From Avena insularis (taxonomy: Eukaryota; Streptophyta; Magnoliopsida; Poales; Poaceae), in assembly GCA_023614405.1 (NCBI GenBank), contig CM042694.1:482953392-483017391 (forward strand): a stretch of DNA of 64,000 nt, written 5' to 3'. The notes under the pieces were generated by a model that saw only the letters and a list, made by a program, of their open reading frames with translations, had not been told where the DNA came from and did not search any database. Position 1 is the first letter of the stretch. Each line of letters begins with the position of its first letter. A program made the translations under genes and the position numbers. This document shows, piece after piece, positions 44,936 through 56,742 of the stretch.

Positions 44936-46628
44936 TGATGGGTTCGTAGCATGGAAAACAAAAAAATTCTACCGCAAGAACGAACAAAACCCAGATCTAA
45001 TCTAGATAAAAGCCAAGATCTAATCTATTAGACATGTGCAACGAGATAGATCTGTACTAACCCTCGTAGATCCGAAAGCGTTACGAGATTGGATCCCGTG
45101 GTTGATGTAGTCGATCACTTGTCGATCTCAAGATCGTGTGGACGATCCTTCCGGCGCCGCGTTTCGGCAGTGCTTCCGCAGTCGGTCACACGCATAAGTC
45201 GAAGGCACCTTCCTCTCCCTGTTCTAGCGAGCAGCAGAGGTAGTAGATCTTCTCCACGGAATCCCAGCAGCACGACGGTGTGGTGGTGGTGGTGGAGTAG
45301 AGAATTCTGCAGGGCTTCGCCTAAGCCTGAGCAGAGGGAAGGAGGAGGAGAGAGGCGTCGGCTAGGGTTTGGAGTGGAGGGGGCAAGGGGGTGGCGCCCC
45401 CACCCCTCTATTTAAAGGAGGGAGGCGCCATGGGAGGGGGAGTCCTAGTAGGACTCCCCTCCCTTCCTTGGCCGGCGGATTGGGAGGGGGGAGGAGTCCT
45501 CCTCCCCACGCTTGTCTTGCCCCACAAGGACTCCTTGATCCTTTCTTGGTTTTCAAGCAAACTCCAAGAAATCTCCTAGAACCTTCCGGAACATTCCGAA
45601 ACCTTCTAGAATCCCCATACAAATACTCCGGAACATTTCCTAACTTAGAAAATGATCCCCAATATATGAATTTCATTCTCCGGACAATTCCGGATCTCCT
45701 CGTGATGTCCCGGATCCAATCCGAGACTCCGAACAACATTCGGTCTCCAATGCATATTCCATATCTACTTAAAACAACTTTGAACCTTAAGTGTGTCACC
45801 CTACGGTTCGTGAATATGCAGACATGATGGAGACACCTCTCTGATCAATAACCATCAGTGGGATCTGGAGATCCATAACGGCTCCCACATACTCAACGAT
45901 GACTTCGTGATCGATAGAACCATTAACATACGAAACCAATTCCCTTTGTCACGCGATACTCTACTTATCCGAGGTTTGATCGTCGGTATCTCCATACCTA
46001 GTTCTACCTCATTACTCATAAGTACTCTTTACTCGTTCCATGTTATGTCATCCCTTGTGACCTAGTCACATGCTTGCAAGCTAACTAGATGACATTCTAC
46101 CGAGAGGGCCCAGAGCATATCTATCCATCATATGGATGGACAAATCCCAATCTTGGTCCATGCGCTTCAACACATACTTTCAGAATACCAAATGACACCT
46201 TTATAACCACCCAGTTACGAAGCGGTGTTTGATGTCATCAAAGTACCCATCCGGTGATGGTGATTAACATAACCTCATGGTCGAAGGATTAGGTTACTAT
46301 GCATTTGAAAGCTTATAGCAATACGAACTTAATGACTTGATCTTATGCTACGCTTACTATGGGTGTGTGTCCATCACATCATTCTCCTAATGATATAACC
46401 TTGTTATTAATGACATCCAATGTCCATGATCAGGAAACCATGATCATCAATTAATCAACAAGCTAGTTCCACAAGAGGCTTACTAGGGACTCTTTTATGT
46501 TTACAAAACACACATGTATTAGTGTTTCCTTATAATACAATTATAGCATGGGATGTAAACATTCATCATAAACACAAAGATATAATAATAACCACTTTTA
46601 TTATTGCCTCTTGGGCATATCTCCAACA
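44936..46628 (-). mobile_element. BARE/Angela-like copia solo LTR
   Basis: 1,693 bp. In reverse it starts TGTTGGAGATATGCCCAAGA (46628), followed by GGCAATAATAAAAGTGG, the well-known start of the BARE/WIS/Angela LTR. It ends GCTACGAACCCATCA (44936). A (GTG)n run is at 45279-45295 on plus. No internal domain is present and the target duplication is perfect, so this is a solo LTR left by recombination between the two LTRs of a full element. Confidence 0.9.
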
Positions 46629-46836
46629 GGTAGCTCGGCGCCAGGCTTGCGCCTACAGCCTCATCGAATATTCTCCTATTCATGACTGGGTTGAAGGACC
46701 GAGCTTCCTAGAATCCACTGGGGACGAGCACAATGAGAACGTTGAAGAGGGGTCGGATGAGGGCGGAGAAGATGATGCTTCAGATATTGAAGACAGCGAC
46801 GACGACGCCAAACTTCCTCCTCCTACTGCTCCTTAG

Positions 46837-47446
46837 TTCCAAAAAACTTGAAAATTTATCAGATCCCCGGTATGCCGGGTGCAATTGTATGCTGGATATG
46901 TGATATTTTGCTACTACATTTCTATGCCGGATTAACTTGGGCGCAGTCCTCGAGTTTCATTTTCTTGTTCGTCCAATTCTCTGGCTCGGTCCGTGTCTAC
47001 CTTGATTCGGTTTTACGACTTACGAACCCGAGCTTCAAAAATTGTTTTAACAATACTTAGAAACTTTTAGGCTTAGCTCAAAATAATTCAGCATAATAAC
47101 TTGAAAATAAATACAGGCTTAGTCCGAAAAACAAAGGTTAGCTCGAATAAAATCGTTTCCTTAGTCGTTTTTCATGTGCTACGCAATTCCAAACTTGTTC
47201 TCTTGCTTGCCATGAAGCCAATTCTTGTTGGACAGCAGCAAGTCGAAGAGTTGGGTTTTTGGTGCTCACACATTACTAATCCGGGTTAAGTAGAACAACT
47301 TATTCCAGCTACCGCATAAGAAGTAATAACAAACATTATTAAGGCAGTCCCCGAGTTACTGCTCGAGGTGCTGTTTTTTCATTGATAAGCTCATTGCCAA
47401 CATACATACCGACATATGAGACGACTCGGATACATACACTTCTTAG
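46837..47446. other. spacer between antisense ORF and integrase in T2
   Basis: Convergent ends of two transcripts, equivalent to 21534-21984 in copy 1. AT-rich, with no domain-bearing frame. Confidence 0.5.
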
Positions 47447-48565
47447 CTAAGTGTAGAAGGGACGAAGTAGTGCTACATTCCACGATCGTTTAGATTCCTC
47501 TCCGGACCTGTCCGCCTTGTTCTTTTCTTGTGGCTTTGCATCTATAAGATAGTAAGAATCATTGTGCAATGCTTTGCTCACAATGAATGGCCCTTCCCAT
47601 GGGGGGGGATAATTTATGCATGCCAGTAGTACTTTGTACCAACCGGAGCACCAGATCGCCTTCCCGAAAGACTCGGGGGCACACTTTCCGGCTATGATAG
47701 CGTCGGAGATTTTGTTGATATATGGCGGATCTGGATAGTGCCAGTTCTCTCGCTTCTTCCAGCAGATCAACATCATTTTGCCGGGCTTCTTGCACTTCGG
47801 CTTCTGTGTATTGGGTGACCCTAGGCGAATCATGCTCTATGTCGGCTGGTAATACAGCTTCTGCGCCATATACCAGAAAAAATGGTGTATAGCCTGTTGA
47901 TAGATTCGGAGTTGTTCTTAAACTCCACAGTACCGCTGGTAGTTCTTCTATCCAGCACCCCGCTGATCTTTGCAGCGGCTCAATGAGCCGGGGTTTTATC
48001 CCGGATAATACTAATCCGTTGGATCTTTCCACTTGTCCGTTCGATGCGGGGTGGGCTACTGAGGCGACATCGAGTCGGATCTTCTTATCTCGGCAGAATC
48101 GCGCAAACGCTCCTTCAGCAAAATTTGTGCCATTATCAGTTATAATACTGTGTGGATAACCGTATCTCAAGATGATGTCTTTGAGAAATGTCACGGCCGT
48201 AGCTCCATCACATTTTCTTATAGGTTTCACTTCAATCCATTTTGTAAACTTGTCCACCATGACCAAAATGTGTGTCATGTTTCCTCTTGCTGGTTTGAAC
48301 GGGCCAACCATATCCAAACACCATACAGCAAATGGCCACGTAATTGGTATGGTCTTGAGTTCCGACATAGGCATATGTGTCTTAGTGGCATACCTTTGAC
48401 AACCATTGCATTTTCTCACCAGATCTTCTGTTTGTTCTAAGGCACTTGGCCAGTAGAATCCATGCCGGAACGCCTTTGCCACCAAGGCTCGGGATGAGGC
48501 ATGATGCCCGCATTCTCCTAGGTGTATATCTCGGAGGATGTCAAGCCCTTCTTCCGGGTCAACGC
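47447..48565 (-). pseudogene. integrase (T2)
   Basis: The zinc-binding part has HHASSRALVAKAFRHGFYWP and CNGCQRYATKT. The catalytic core keeps WCLDMVGPF, IITDNGTNF and the glutamate in SNGQVERSNG, so D-D-E is complete. The main frame runs 48485-47559, then leaves the correct frame at a run of eight G/C (47601-47608). The C-terminal domain (WEGPFIVSKAL..LRPFYT) continues in the next frame to 47447. One base fewer in that run would restore the frame. Upstream, TGA at 48567-48569 separates it from RNase H, where relatives have arginine. Confidence 0.87.
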
Positions 48566-48566
48566 A

Positions 48567-50780
48567 TCACTGGAGGACATTGGTTACAGTCCGTTTGTAT
48601 AGCTCGGAATTGATGATTGTGTATGCTTTTGCTCTCCTCTGAGTTTGCCTGGCTAACACCTCCTCAGCGGGTAACGTTCCGTCTTTCAGGAATTGGAATA
48701 TAAGCAGTGCCCAAGCTGGTATCGCTCGTGGAGGGAACATCTCCTCATCAATTTCCATCTGATCCACCGGCATAACTTCAGACGGATCATGTTGAGCAGT
48801 CCCCGGGTCTAGCGAGGTAGTCCTCGGGTTTGCCGAGGCAGTCCCCGGGTTTGCTGATGCAGTCCCCGAGTCTCGCGTACTACCTCCTGTGTCAATGTCC
48901 ATGGGCTCAGCTCCGGATTCCGTATTTTCCGGGACATAGATCGAGTCGGTTCCTGGGGACGGCCTGATAGATGGTTTTCTGAGGTGTTCCAATGCTACAC
49001 CCAGTGGAATTGCCTGTCTGGTCGATCCGAGCTTCGACAACATGTCGGCAGCCTCGTTTTCCACTCGGGGTACATGGTGAAATTCACACCCCTCGAAGTA
49101 ACCAGATATCTTCTGCACGTGAAATTTGTATAGTGCCATGTTTGGATCTAGGGCGTCCCATACTCCGGACACCTGCTGCACCACTAGATCCGAGTCGCCA
49201 AAGCATATTATCCGACGTATGCCAATCTCCTTTGCCACTTTGAGCCCATGCACAAGAGCCTCATACTCAGCGACATTGTTCGATGCTACGAAATGGATCT
49301 GCAATACGTACTTTAGCTGGTCCTTCTTTGGCGAGGTAAGCACAACCCCGGCGCCTAATCCGGTTTTGGTTTTCGACCCGTCAAAGTGCATCCTCCAATG
49401 GTTCGGATCTGGTGGCGGTGGTTCGTATTGTACCTCGGCCCAATCCACAAAAAAGTCCGCCACAGCCTGGGACTTGATCGCTTCCCTTCTGTCGTATTGG
49501 GGCGCATAAGGGGCTAACTCAATTGCCCATTTTGCAATTCTGCCACTCGCATCCTTGTTACCCATTATTTCGGATATGGGAGCTTCACATATTACCTTGA
49601 TGGGGTGCTCCTCAAAGTAATGCTTTAACTTCTTGGCCGCCATATAGACACCATATGCCACCTTTTGAAAGTGCGGGTAGTTCTGTTTTGAGGCAGACAA
49701 CACCTCGCTCAAGTAATATACTGGCCTCTGCACCGACTTACCCTCTTCATTGCGCTCCACTACAATCACTGCACTTACAACCCGATTGGTTGCGGCTATG
49801 TAGAGCAACATTGGCTCCTTTGATAGTGGAGAGGCTAACACTAGTCCAGTGGCCAACATCTTTTTTAAGTGGGCAAAGGCTTCATTGGCTTGTGGCGTCC
49901 AAACGAATTTATCCGACTTTTTGATGAGTTGGTAGAGAGGCAGTGCCTTTTCTCCCAACAGACATACAAACCGACTCAACGATGCCAGGCATCCAGTGAA
50001 CTTCTGGACGTCGTTAAGACACTTCGGCAGCTCCATTCGTTCGATGGCTCGGATCTTAGTTGGATTAACTTCGATACCTTGGCTGGAGACGAGAAATCCG
50101 AGTAATTTTCCAGTCGGGACACCGAAGGTACATTTTTCCGGGTTAAGCTTCATCCGGAACCTTCTCAAGTTCGCGAATGTTTGCCTTATGTCGTCAAGGA
50201 GCGTTGTGCTTTCCTTGGTCTTGATAACCACATCATCCACGTATACTTGTACGTTTTGACCTATTTGGTCGTGCAAACATTTTTGCATACATCTTTAGTA
50301 CGTTGCACCTGCATTACGTAAACCGAACGGCATAGTGCGATAGCAGTAAGCCCCGTACGGGGTAATAAATGCAGTCTTTATTTGATCATCCGGGTTCAGA
50401 GGTATCTGGTGGAAGCCAGAATATGCATCAATGAATGACAACAGTTCACATCCCGCGGTCGAGTCTATGACCTAATCTATCCTCGGCAGTGGAAATGGAT
50501 CTTTTGGACACGCCTTGTTCAGGTTCGTGTAATCGATACACATACGCCAAACCACTGCCACGTTCGGATCGTCCTTCTTCTTTTCTACCAGCACCAGATT
50601 AGAGAGCCAATCCGGATACAACACCTCCATGATAAATCCTGCTGCTAGCAATCGAGCTATCTCATCTCCAATGACTTTTCTCCTATCCTCGGCGAAGCGG
50701 CGGAGAGGTTGCTTCACCGGCCTTGCACCGGGTCTTACGTTCAAAGAGTGCTCGGCCAACTCCCTCGGAACACCTTGCAA
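48567..50780 (-). pseudogene. reverse transcriptase, RNase H and second RNase H (T2)
   Basis: The RT starts at 50780 (GVPRELAEHSLNVRPGARPV), with LVLVEKKKDDPN, MCIDYTNLNKACPKDPFPLP, then TAG at about 50472-50474. FIDAYSGFHQIPLNPDDQIK and MPFGLRNAGATY come next, then TAA near 50297. From 50288 the frame is open for 573 codons: YVDDVVIKT (catalytic), the complete thumb and connection (RMKLNPEKCTFGVPTGKLLG), RNase H (LLYIAATNRVVSAVIVVERN), then the archaeal-type RNase H (MHFDGSKTKTGLGAGV, SNNVAEYEALVHGL, RVENEAADMLSKLGS). This is the best-preserved polymerase in the window. Confidence 0.88.
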
Positions 50781-50843
50781 GTCTTGTGTAGACCAAGCAA
50801 AAATATCCCAATTCTCACGGAGGAAGTTGACGAGCTCGCTTTC

Positions 50844-51989
50844 CTATTTGTTAGTTAACCCGGCACCAATTGTTACGGTGCGCTCCGGGAACATGTTATC
50901 AACTAGAACCTTCTTGGTGTCCTTTGCGGCTTGAAATGAAACGCTGCCATGCGGGTTACTTAACGCCAGCATATATTGCTGCGCAGACTGAGCTAATGCC
51001 GCCACCTCTTGGATTTTTCTTTTCTCTTGCGCAATCACGAGTGACTCGGCTAGGTTAGACCCGGCTGAAGCACACTCAATGGAACGTCGGAAATCTCCAG
51101 CAATGGTAATCAATCCATTTGGCCCGGGCAACTTCATCTTTAGATAACTGATGTGGCAGCTTGCCATGAACTTGTTCAATGCTGGTCTTCCAAGTAACGC
51201 GTGATATGCACTTTCCAAGTTCACCACCTCAAACTCCAGATTTTCAGTTCGGCAGTTATCCCTTGTGCCGAATAGCACGTCGACCCGTACTTTGCCTATG
51301 GGCTCACAAGAAATGCCTGGTACAATGCCATGGAAAGTTGTTCTCGTAGCCTGGAGCATGTTCTCCGAGATGCCCAACTTGCGCACCGTATTTGCATACA
51401 TTATGTTAATGCTACTGCCATTATCAATTAGTACCTTGGAGAACCTCACATTGACGTTCGGTCCAATGAATGTCGGATCTAGCACTAGCGCATACGAACC
51501 TGGACTCGGCATAAGTTTAGGATGATCTTTGATGTTCCAGGTGATTTCCTGGTCCGACCAAGGCATGTATCTCGTCACTGCTGGCATGACCGTATTGACC
51601 TCCATATGTAGGCGCTGCAAGCTCTTTCTATCTGTTTCCTCAGTCGTGAACACACAATAACTCTGGTGATGTTCCCTGTACTCATTCCTTCCCTCATTTC
51701 CGGGGTACCTCTGATCCGGTTGTTGCTGATTTTCCACCTGATGCACTGTATCCCTTCTCTCATTGTTGTCATACCTCGGCGGAGGGGGAGGCAACATTAG
51801 CTGTTGCGTGTTCGCCCCAGAGAGCAATTGTTGCCAAGGTAACTCCTGCCGAGGTTGATCATTCCGAGGTGCCTGAGCATTCCCCAAACCACCTTGTTCT
51901 ATCTTACGCATCCACTCACATTGCCTCGTTGTGTGACCCGCCGGGCTATTCAGATTTGGCGTGTGAAACTTACACGGCTGGTCCAACAT
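50844..51989 (-). pseudogene. zinc-knuckle-like region and aspartic protease (T2)
   Basis: The open frame of 381 codons starts MLDQPCKFHTPNLNSPAGHT with CEWM, a zinc-knuckle-like pattern. A Gln/Pro-rich linker follows. The retropepsin-like core is SKVLIDNGSSINIMYANTVR, with the active-site motif D-N-G in place of the common D-S/T-G. The segment LGRPALNKFMASCHISYLKM supports the fold. TAG at 50844-50846 separates it from the RT part; CAG is the likely ancestor. Confidence 0.8.
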
Positions 51990-52043
51990 CGACTCATAGG
52001 TATACCTCGGACGGTCTTTCTTTTCCTGCCACTGTTTCTTTTG

Positions 52044-53204
52044 CTATGGAGTCCATGTTTTCTTGCCATCATTTCTTGGAGTCCATTGCCCTCCCGTTCT
52101 CTGGCGTTGGTTGCTCCCTGCTCCGGGTTGATCTTGATTCACAGCTGCAACTTGTTGCGAACCGTAGCGATGATCTGGTCTATCATCTCTCCTTTTTCCT
52201 CTGTAATCGTTCCTCCGGGATGACCCAGCTCCATCCCTCTGATAGTATTCCTTGTTTGACTCATTTGATGCGAGCCTAGGTTGAGTCGGATCGCCCAAAG
52301 CATACGAATCAGCAATCCGGATCATCTCTGCTAGCGTAATTGGCATTTTCCTTTGCAACTTCATCCACAGCTCGCTGCCATATCTGCACCCTTGTGCAAA
52401 CCACGCTATGGCCTGTGACTCTATGACACCCTCACACGAGTTTCTCATGGTACACCACCGGGTCAAGAATTCACGATCCGTCTCGTCAGGTCTTTGCTTG
52501 CACATTCCTAGGGTTTGCGGTCTATTCGGCCTCCGATATGTACTTGCGAAGTTGCTGATGAACATTTCTTCAAAATCTATCCAGCAGTTGATGCTTCCGG
52601 GTGGTAAATTATTCAGCCATACTCTGGCCGGACCTTCCAACATCTGGGGTACGTATCGTACAGCCCATCTCAAGTTGCCTGTGGCAATTTTCGCAGCCGT
52701 AGCATAGTTTATCAGCCAATCCTCCGGCTTGGTACTGCCATCATACGTCTTCGTGCCTCTGGGCAGCTGGAAGTTGGGTATCGGTGGCTCTTTCATGATC
52801 CGGGGTCCAAAGCACGCTGGACCCGGGGGACCCTGACATTCGATCTATTCCGACCTATATAGGCGATCATGTTTTAACCTGGCGTCATTCGGCGTCAAGT
52901 CCCTGCTTCCCAATCTTGACCCTATCACATGATAGTCCGGTCTGGGGTACCCTGCGTTCACCATCTCCGAATCACCGTCGTTGTATCGGTTTTGCTCTCG
53001 TTGCGCACCTTTCTGCTGCATACCTCGGCCGGCGCTTTGCTCTTGCCTTGGTATATTCCGCTGCTGCGGTTGTCCTGCTCCTGCGAAGTTTCGCTGTCCG
53101 GCATTGCCATTGGCAGCATTTCCTTGACGGGCATTGCCTTGGTCGTGGTTACCTTGGCCAGCTTCACCTCGGCTCACACTCCATCGATCATCATTTTTCC
53201 GCAT
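52044..53204 (-). pseudogene. gag: gag, capsid part (T2)
   Basis: A Gln/Asn/Gly-rich linker (QGNARQGNAANGNAGQRNF) comes first. TAG near 52845 follows, then the capsid domain from 52796 (PRGTKTYDGSTKPEDWLINY, GPARVWLNNLPPGSINCWID) and a basic C-terminal tail. The frame ends at TAG 52044-52046. The product would form the particle shell. Confidence 0.8.
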
Positions 53205-53272
53205 CTCTTTTTCCTTTCCCGCACGCGTCGGGTCGTACGGGACGATCTGTTTGTTTCGTCTGACCGAGATTA

Positions 53273-54235
53273 CTACCTCTTCTCTCCTTGGACCACCATG
53301 AGGCGATGATGCAGCTCCAGAAAATTTCTCCGGGTTACCCTCACCGAATGGACGATTTTGGAAGCTCCAGCTCTCTCCGGTTTAGCTCTCAGTAGCTCTT
53401 CATTCTGTCTGTTCGCGATCCGAACCAACTCGTTAACCCTATCTTGCTGTCTCTGACGGGCCTCACCCGTCAGACCCTCTAACTCGGATGCAGTCGCATC
53501 TGCTGCTCTGAGGTTCTTCACCGGGGTACTATACTTTGGTAACCCCACAGACAAACAGTTCTCCGACCCCTCGGCTCCATCATCACCTTCTCTATTCATC
53601 TCGCTCATGAGCTTTCTCCCTTTTACTTTTACCGTATCAACTTTGTTTGCCTTTGCATACTCACGCAGCGTCATGTTCAGCGACTGCTGAGCCGCGGCTA
53701 TTTTCTTTGCGCCCTCTAGTATCTTTTGCCTAGTTTCCTCTAGCTCGGCCTGTGCCTGAGCCGGATCTACCACTGTTGCTACCGGGTTAGCCAAGCTATC
53801 CATAGCTTCTCTCAGTATGTTCTCAGGCCTCTCTAGTGGAGGTCCTCTACCTTTCCTTGGTGCCTTAGGCGTTACCTCCGGGTCCGGTGCTGGATCCTTG
53901 CTTGCGCCTGCACCTGGCGCACTCATCATCACCTCCGCATGGTCCGGGGAGCGAGTGATACGCGCCCCGCGAGCCACAGTGAGGGGTGGTTCCCCCGCGT
54001 CGACGACGCGGCGCGGATGAATGCATGATACGTCCACCGCAACATAGACCTTGTGCGCACCGAGCTTGATGAATAGGCCGTTGCGCGGAAGTGGGTGCGT
54101 GCCGAGGCAACCAGCGTTGTCGCTGACGAAGTCCAGTGCTCCAAAGTGCTGAACGAGCCCGGAGATGATGCGTTCGCCGGTGCCTATGAGGTTTCCCGTC
54201 CGGATCTTCACCCCTGCTAGCACCGCATGCCCCAT
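53273..54235 (-). pseudogene. gag: gag, N-terminal part (T2)
   Basis: It starts MGHAVLAGVKIRTGNLIGTG at 54235, only 13 bases after the LTR; the frame is open further upstream into the LTR (to 54277). It contains a Pro-rich part (APDPEVTPKAPRKGRGPPLE) and coiled-coil segments (AELEETRQKILEGAKKIAAA and RQQDRVNELVRIANRQNEEL). The frame ends at 53273, and the next gag part (from 53204) needs a frame change or a lost segment of about 70 bp. Confidence 0.72.
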
Positions 54236-54248
54236 GGTGGGCGCCAAC

Positions 54249-55064
54249 TGTCGTGGTGGTGTCACGGCAGATGCCATGGATAGGCTAAAGGTGGGGACTA
54301 ATACACGCTAGGGGAATCTAGGGAGGGATAGTGGAGTGATTCTCCACATAGAAGTTTGTATTGATTTCCTTTCAACATTACAAGTGCTCCTGGAGCTCTA
54401 TTGGCGAGAGGAGGAAGAAGGAGCTCTCTTACTCTTGCCCACAGTACACCCCTAGAACCTTAACCAGAACCCTATGGCCCCAAAGAACTCAACTAGTATC
54501 AAAGAAAACTCAAACAACCCCCTCTACCAGAAACCTAGCCCCCCTTATATAGAGGAAGTTCGGTCCCTGCCTAGGGCATACGTGGAGGCATATTCCTAAG
54601 AATATGCCCCCTCCCAAAGTGGTAACCAGGCCGGGGTGCTTTTCCCCCATGTCACACATGCTATAGCGACGTAAGCCTCTGCGGTGCCCGCGTCAGCCGA
54701 CATGGGCGTTGTCACCCTTGTCGGCCATGACCCGGTGGTCCTGCCCTTGCTTTCTCCGCTCATGCAGTGCGTACTGGACCTTCTTTTTGACCAGAGAGAT
54801 TCCTTCCTTCTCCCAGAAGCTAAGCGAGGGCCCGGATCATAGTAGATCCGGCCACACCTGTTCCTCATATAAGTTAGACAAGCACTTCCGACTTACTCTT
54901 TAAGTCGGATGAGACAATGTTAGGCGACCCCCCTGGTCCGGGTTACTCCGTGATCTGGCCTGCCTTGAGGTGACCCGGCCAGCATCCGCTTTGACCTTGC
55001 CGAACCTCGGCTAACTCGGCCCTTATACCCCGGAGTGACCCTACCCGGGGGTATCCCCCCAACA
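54249..55064 (-). repeat. 5' LTR of T2
   Basis: 816 bp. In reverse it starts TGTTGGGGGGATACCCCCGG and ends CCACGACA. TATATA at about 54545-54551. It has only one copy of the 430-bp unit that is doubled in the partner LTR. Confidence 0.92.
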
Positions 55065-55069
55065 CTACT

Positions 55070-56742
55070 ACTGAGAGAGAGAAGTTGTTTGAAGAACAAC
55101 TTTTCTTGATTACCCAGTCCCTCTCAGGTATTTTTTCAGCTGGATTTGCGTTGCTTCTTGTTTTTTGGAGTGTTGATATGCTAACACCTTATGTATGCAG
55201 ATGCCGGTGGCCTGAGCTTCGACGCCCAGTCCCTTCGCCGTGAAGATGCGTTGGCTGGTGCCGTGGCCGCAGTCGAGGACCGTAGCGTTTCCCTTTAGGG
55301 GACGTTGACAAAGGCCAGGGGTGTGCTCAGTTGCATCCGTGAGGATCTGACTCCCAAGGCTGAGCTGATTGACAACCTTGAGGACCTGGTGGAATCCCTT
55401 GCTAGGGGTATTCCCATGGACTTCAAGAATTCATAGCGGTCTGTCGCTGCCTCCATGGCACTCGTTGTGATGGCGCAGGCACATGGCGTGGAGTTGGATC
55501 CCTCCGTGATCTCCAAGGCGATGCCCGTCGACGCAGATGGCCAACAGGTAGTGTTTGCTCCCTTCGCTACTGGCTGTGGTAAATATGGGCCGCAACTCAT
55601 CGATACAGTCGCAAGGTATTCTACGGAGCTGCATCGAGCGAAGAAGGCGGCAAAGACTGCAGCATCAGGGGCTACCACCGGAAAGTCTGTGGCATCAGAG
55701 GCTGCCACAGATTCGATGAGGCATCCGAAGTCAAAGTCCAAGTCAAAGAAGCAGATTGCTCCTTAGTTGCCAATCTGTAATAGTTGTAGCTGCCTTTTGT
55801 TGAAACTATGCTTTTGTGGGAGTGTCCCTGTCGAGACTTTGCTGTGCTTGAATGCATTCATGCTTTTATCAATGTATCATTGGTCCCTTATTTCCTTCTT
55901 GCTTGACTGTGATAGGGTACGTCGAGTGGTCCTCGTGACTCTCCTCCCACCGATGAAACTACGGCGTAGCCGTGTTCGAAGGTGGAGGAACTGTCGTTGC
56001 TTTCGCGATTGCGCGGTCGCATTAAGAAGTTGGAGCGCGAGTTGCCCATTGTCCGCGGTAGTGCGGATGTGTGCAAGTCGAAGGCGGAGAAGGCCACCGC
56101 CCGTGAGAAGTATCTCTTGGAGGAAGTGGTGCAGCTGAATGAGCAGTTCAAATGTTAGCTTTCTGCCTTCTCATCTTTTCTTTTAGTTAGTCGCGGCGAT
56201 GCCTTGTCTTCACACTTTGTCATTTTGCTTGGTGTAGTTGTCAGTGTTCGTCATCCGAAGGGTGAGAAGGACCGGGTTGCCATTCGAATGAATAACCTGA
56301 CCCAGGAGGAACTGCAGGCGAGTTGGTACTTTTGGATGGACCACGATCGTGCGATCGCACTTGCGACCCTGTAGGATCGTTCTTCTCGAGTACTTCATTA
56401 TTTGAAGAAGGCGCAGTCGTGCATTAGGCATATTTATCAAACGATGTTTCTGCTGGACGCCGTCCCTTCAAGCCTATTGGCTCTTCTGGCGAAGTTTCAA
56501 GATTTGAGTGCGGTCCACGAGTGTGTGCGGCAGCAGTTAGTAGCTAGTGCTAAGGCTGCATTGTCGCTAGTGCGACTGCATAGGCTAGATGTAGATGTTG
56601 CGTCTATTGCCGCTGGGCCACTGTCTCCTCCAGAAGGTATGACCTGGAACATGGTTCCGCACTATCAAGCGGTTGATCCGCCAGCAGAGGATATTGTCGA
56701 TTTCTTCGAGGAGAAAACGGACGTTCTTCTTTTGCAGCAGTA
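55070..56742 (+). pseudogene. antisense spliced ORF of Tat copy 2, 3' part
   Basis: It resumes after T2: a coiled-coil exon end (55070-55126), then exon 55200-55766 (LSFDAQSLRREDALAGAVAA, FAPFATGCGKYGPQLIDTVA, ending KSKSKKQIAP), with TAG near 55297 and 55434. A Leu/Arg-rich exon follows (about 55916-56157), then 56240-56742 (LLDAVPSSLLALLAKFQDLS, ending FFEEKTDVLLLQQ), with TAG near 56372. All parts align with the exons at 24000-21985 of copy 1 in the same order. Confidence 0.72.

Larger units (their letters stand above)
40606..46836 (+). pseudogene. antisense spliced ORF of T2 with 'putative gypsy type transposon' domain
   Basis: First part 40606-41750: acidic stretch (SSEDSEYEITEEELVVAEQE), then the domain (FVVFLSHFQ, stop, GFGLPVSDFFRGWVRTYHL, WVTGLDSYKGWAWTFFYVRN). 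TGA at 41017-41019 and TAA at 41413-41415 interrupt it. Later exons lie at about 41822-42292, 42367-43200, 43727-43826, 43908-43960, 44065-44432 and 44518-44930, with acidic, Ser/Pro-rich and coiled-coil parts (AELKKKDDELALLRTKDDEI). The last exon is split by a solo LTR and resumes at 46634 (ARRQACAYSLIEYSPIHDWV), ending in an acidic tail at 46836. Exon borders are approximate. The function of this protein family is not known. Confidence 0.72.
38803..55064 (-). mobile_element. second Tat-lineage gypsy element, T2, nested in Tat copy 2
   Basis: 16,262 bp including a 1.7-kb solo LTR. Reading on the minus strand: 5' LTR (54249-55064), gag, protease, RT with RNase H, second RNase H and integrase. 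On the plus strand it has its own antisense spliced ORF, followed by the 3' LTR (38803-40048). The proteins are clearly related to but distinct from those of copies 1 and 2. LTR divergence looks like 2-3 percent, so it is probably younger than copy 1. Lesions are few: several stops and one homopolymer frameshift. Confidence 0.92.

Noticed and set aside
45369..45827. ORFs of 152 and 145 codons on both strands in the BARE-like LTR
   Set aside because: They lie in the GC-rich LTR promoter part and match no protein type; LTRs of this family do not encode proteins there.
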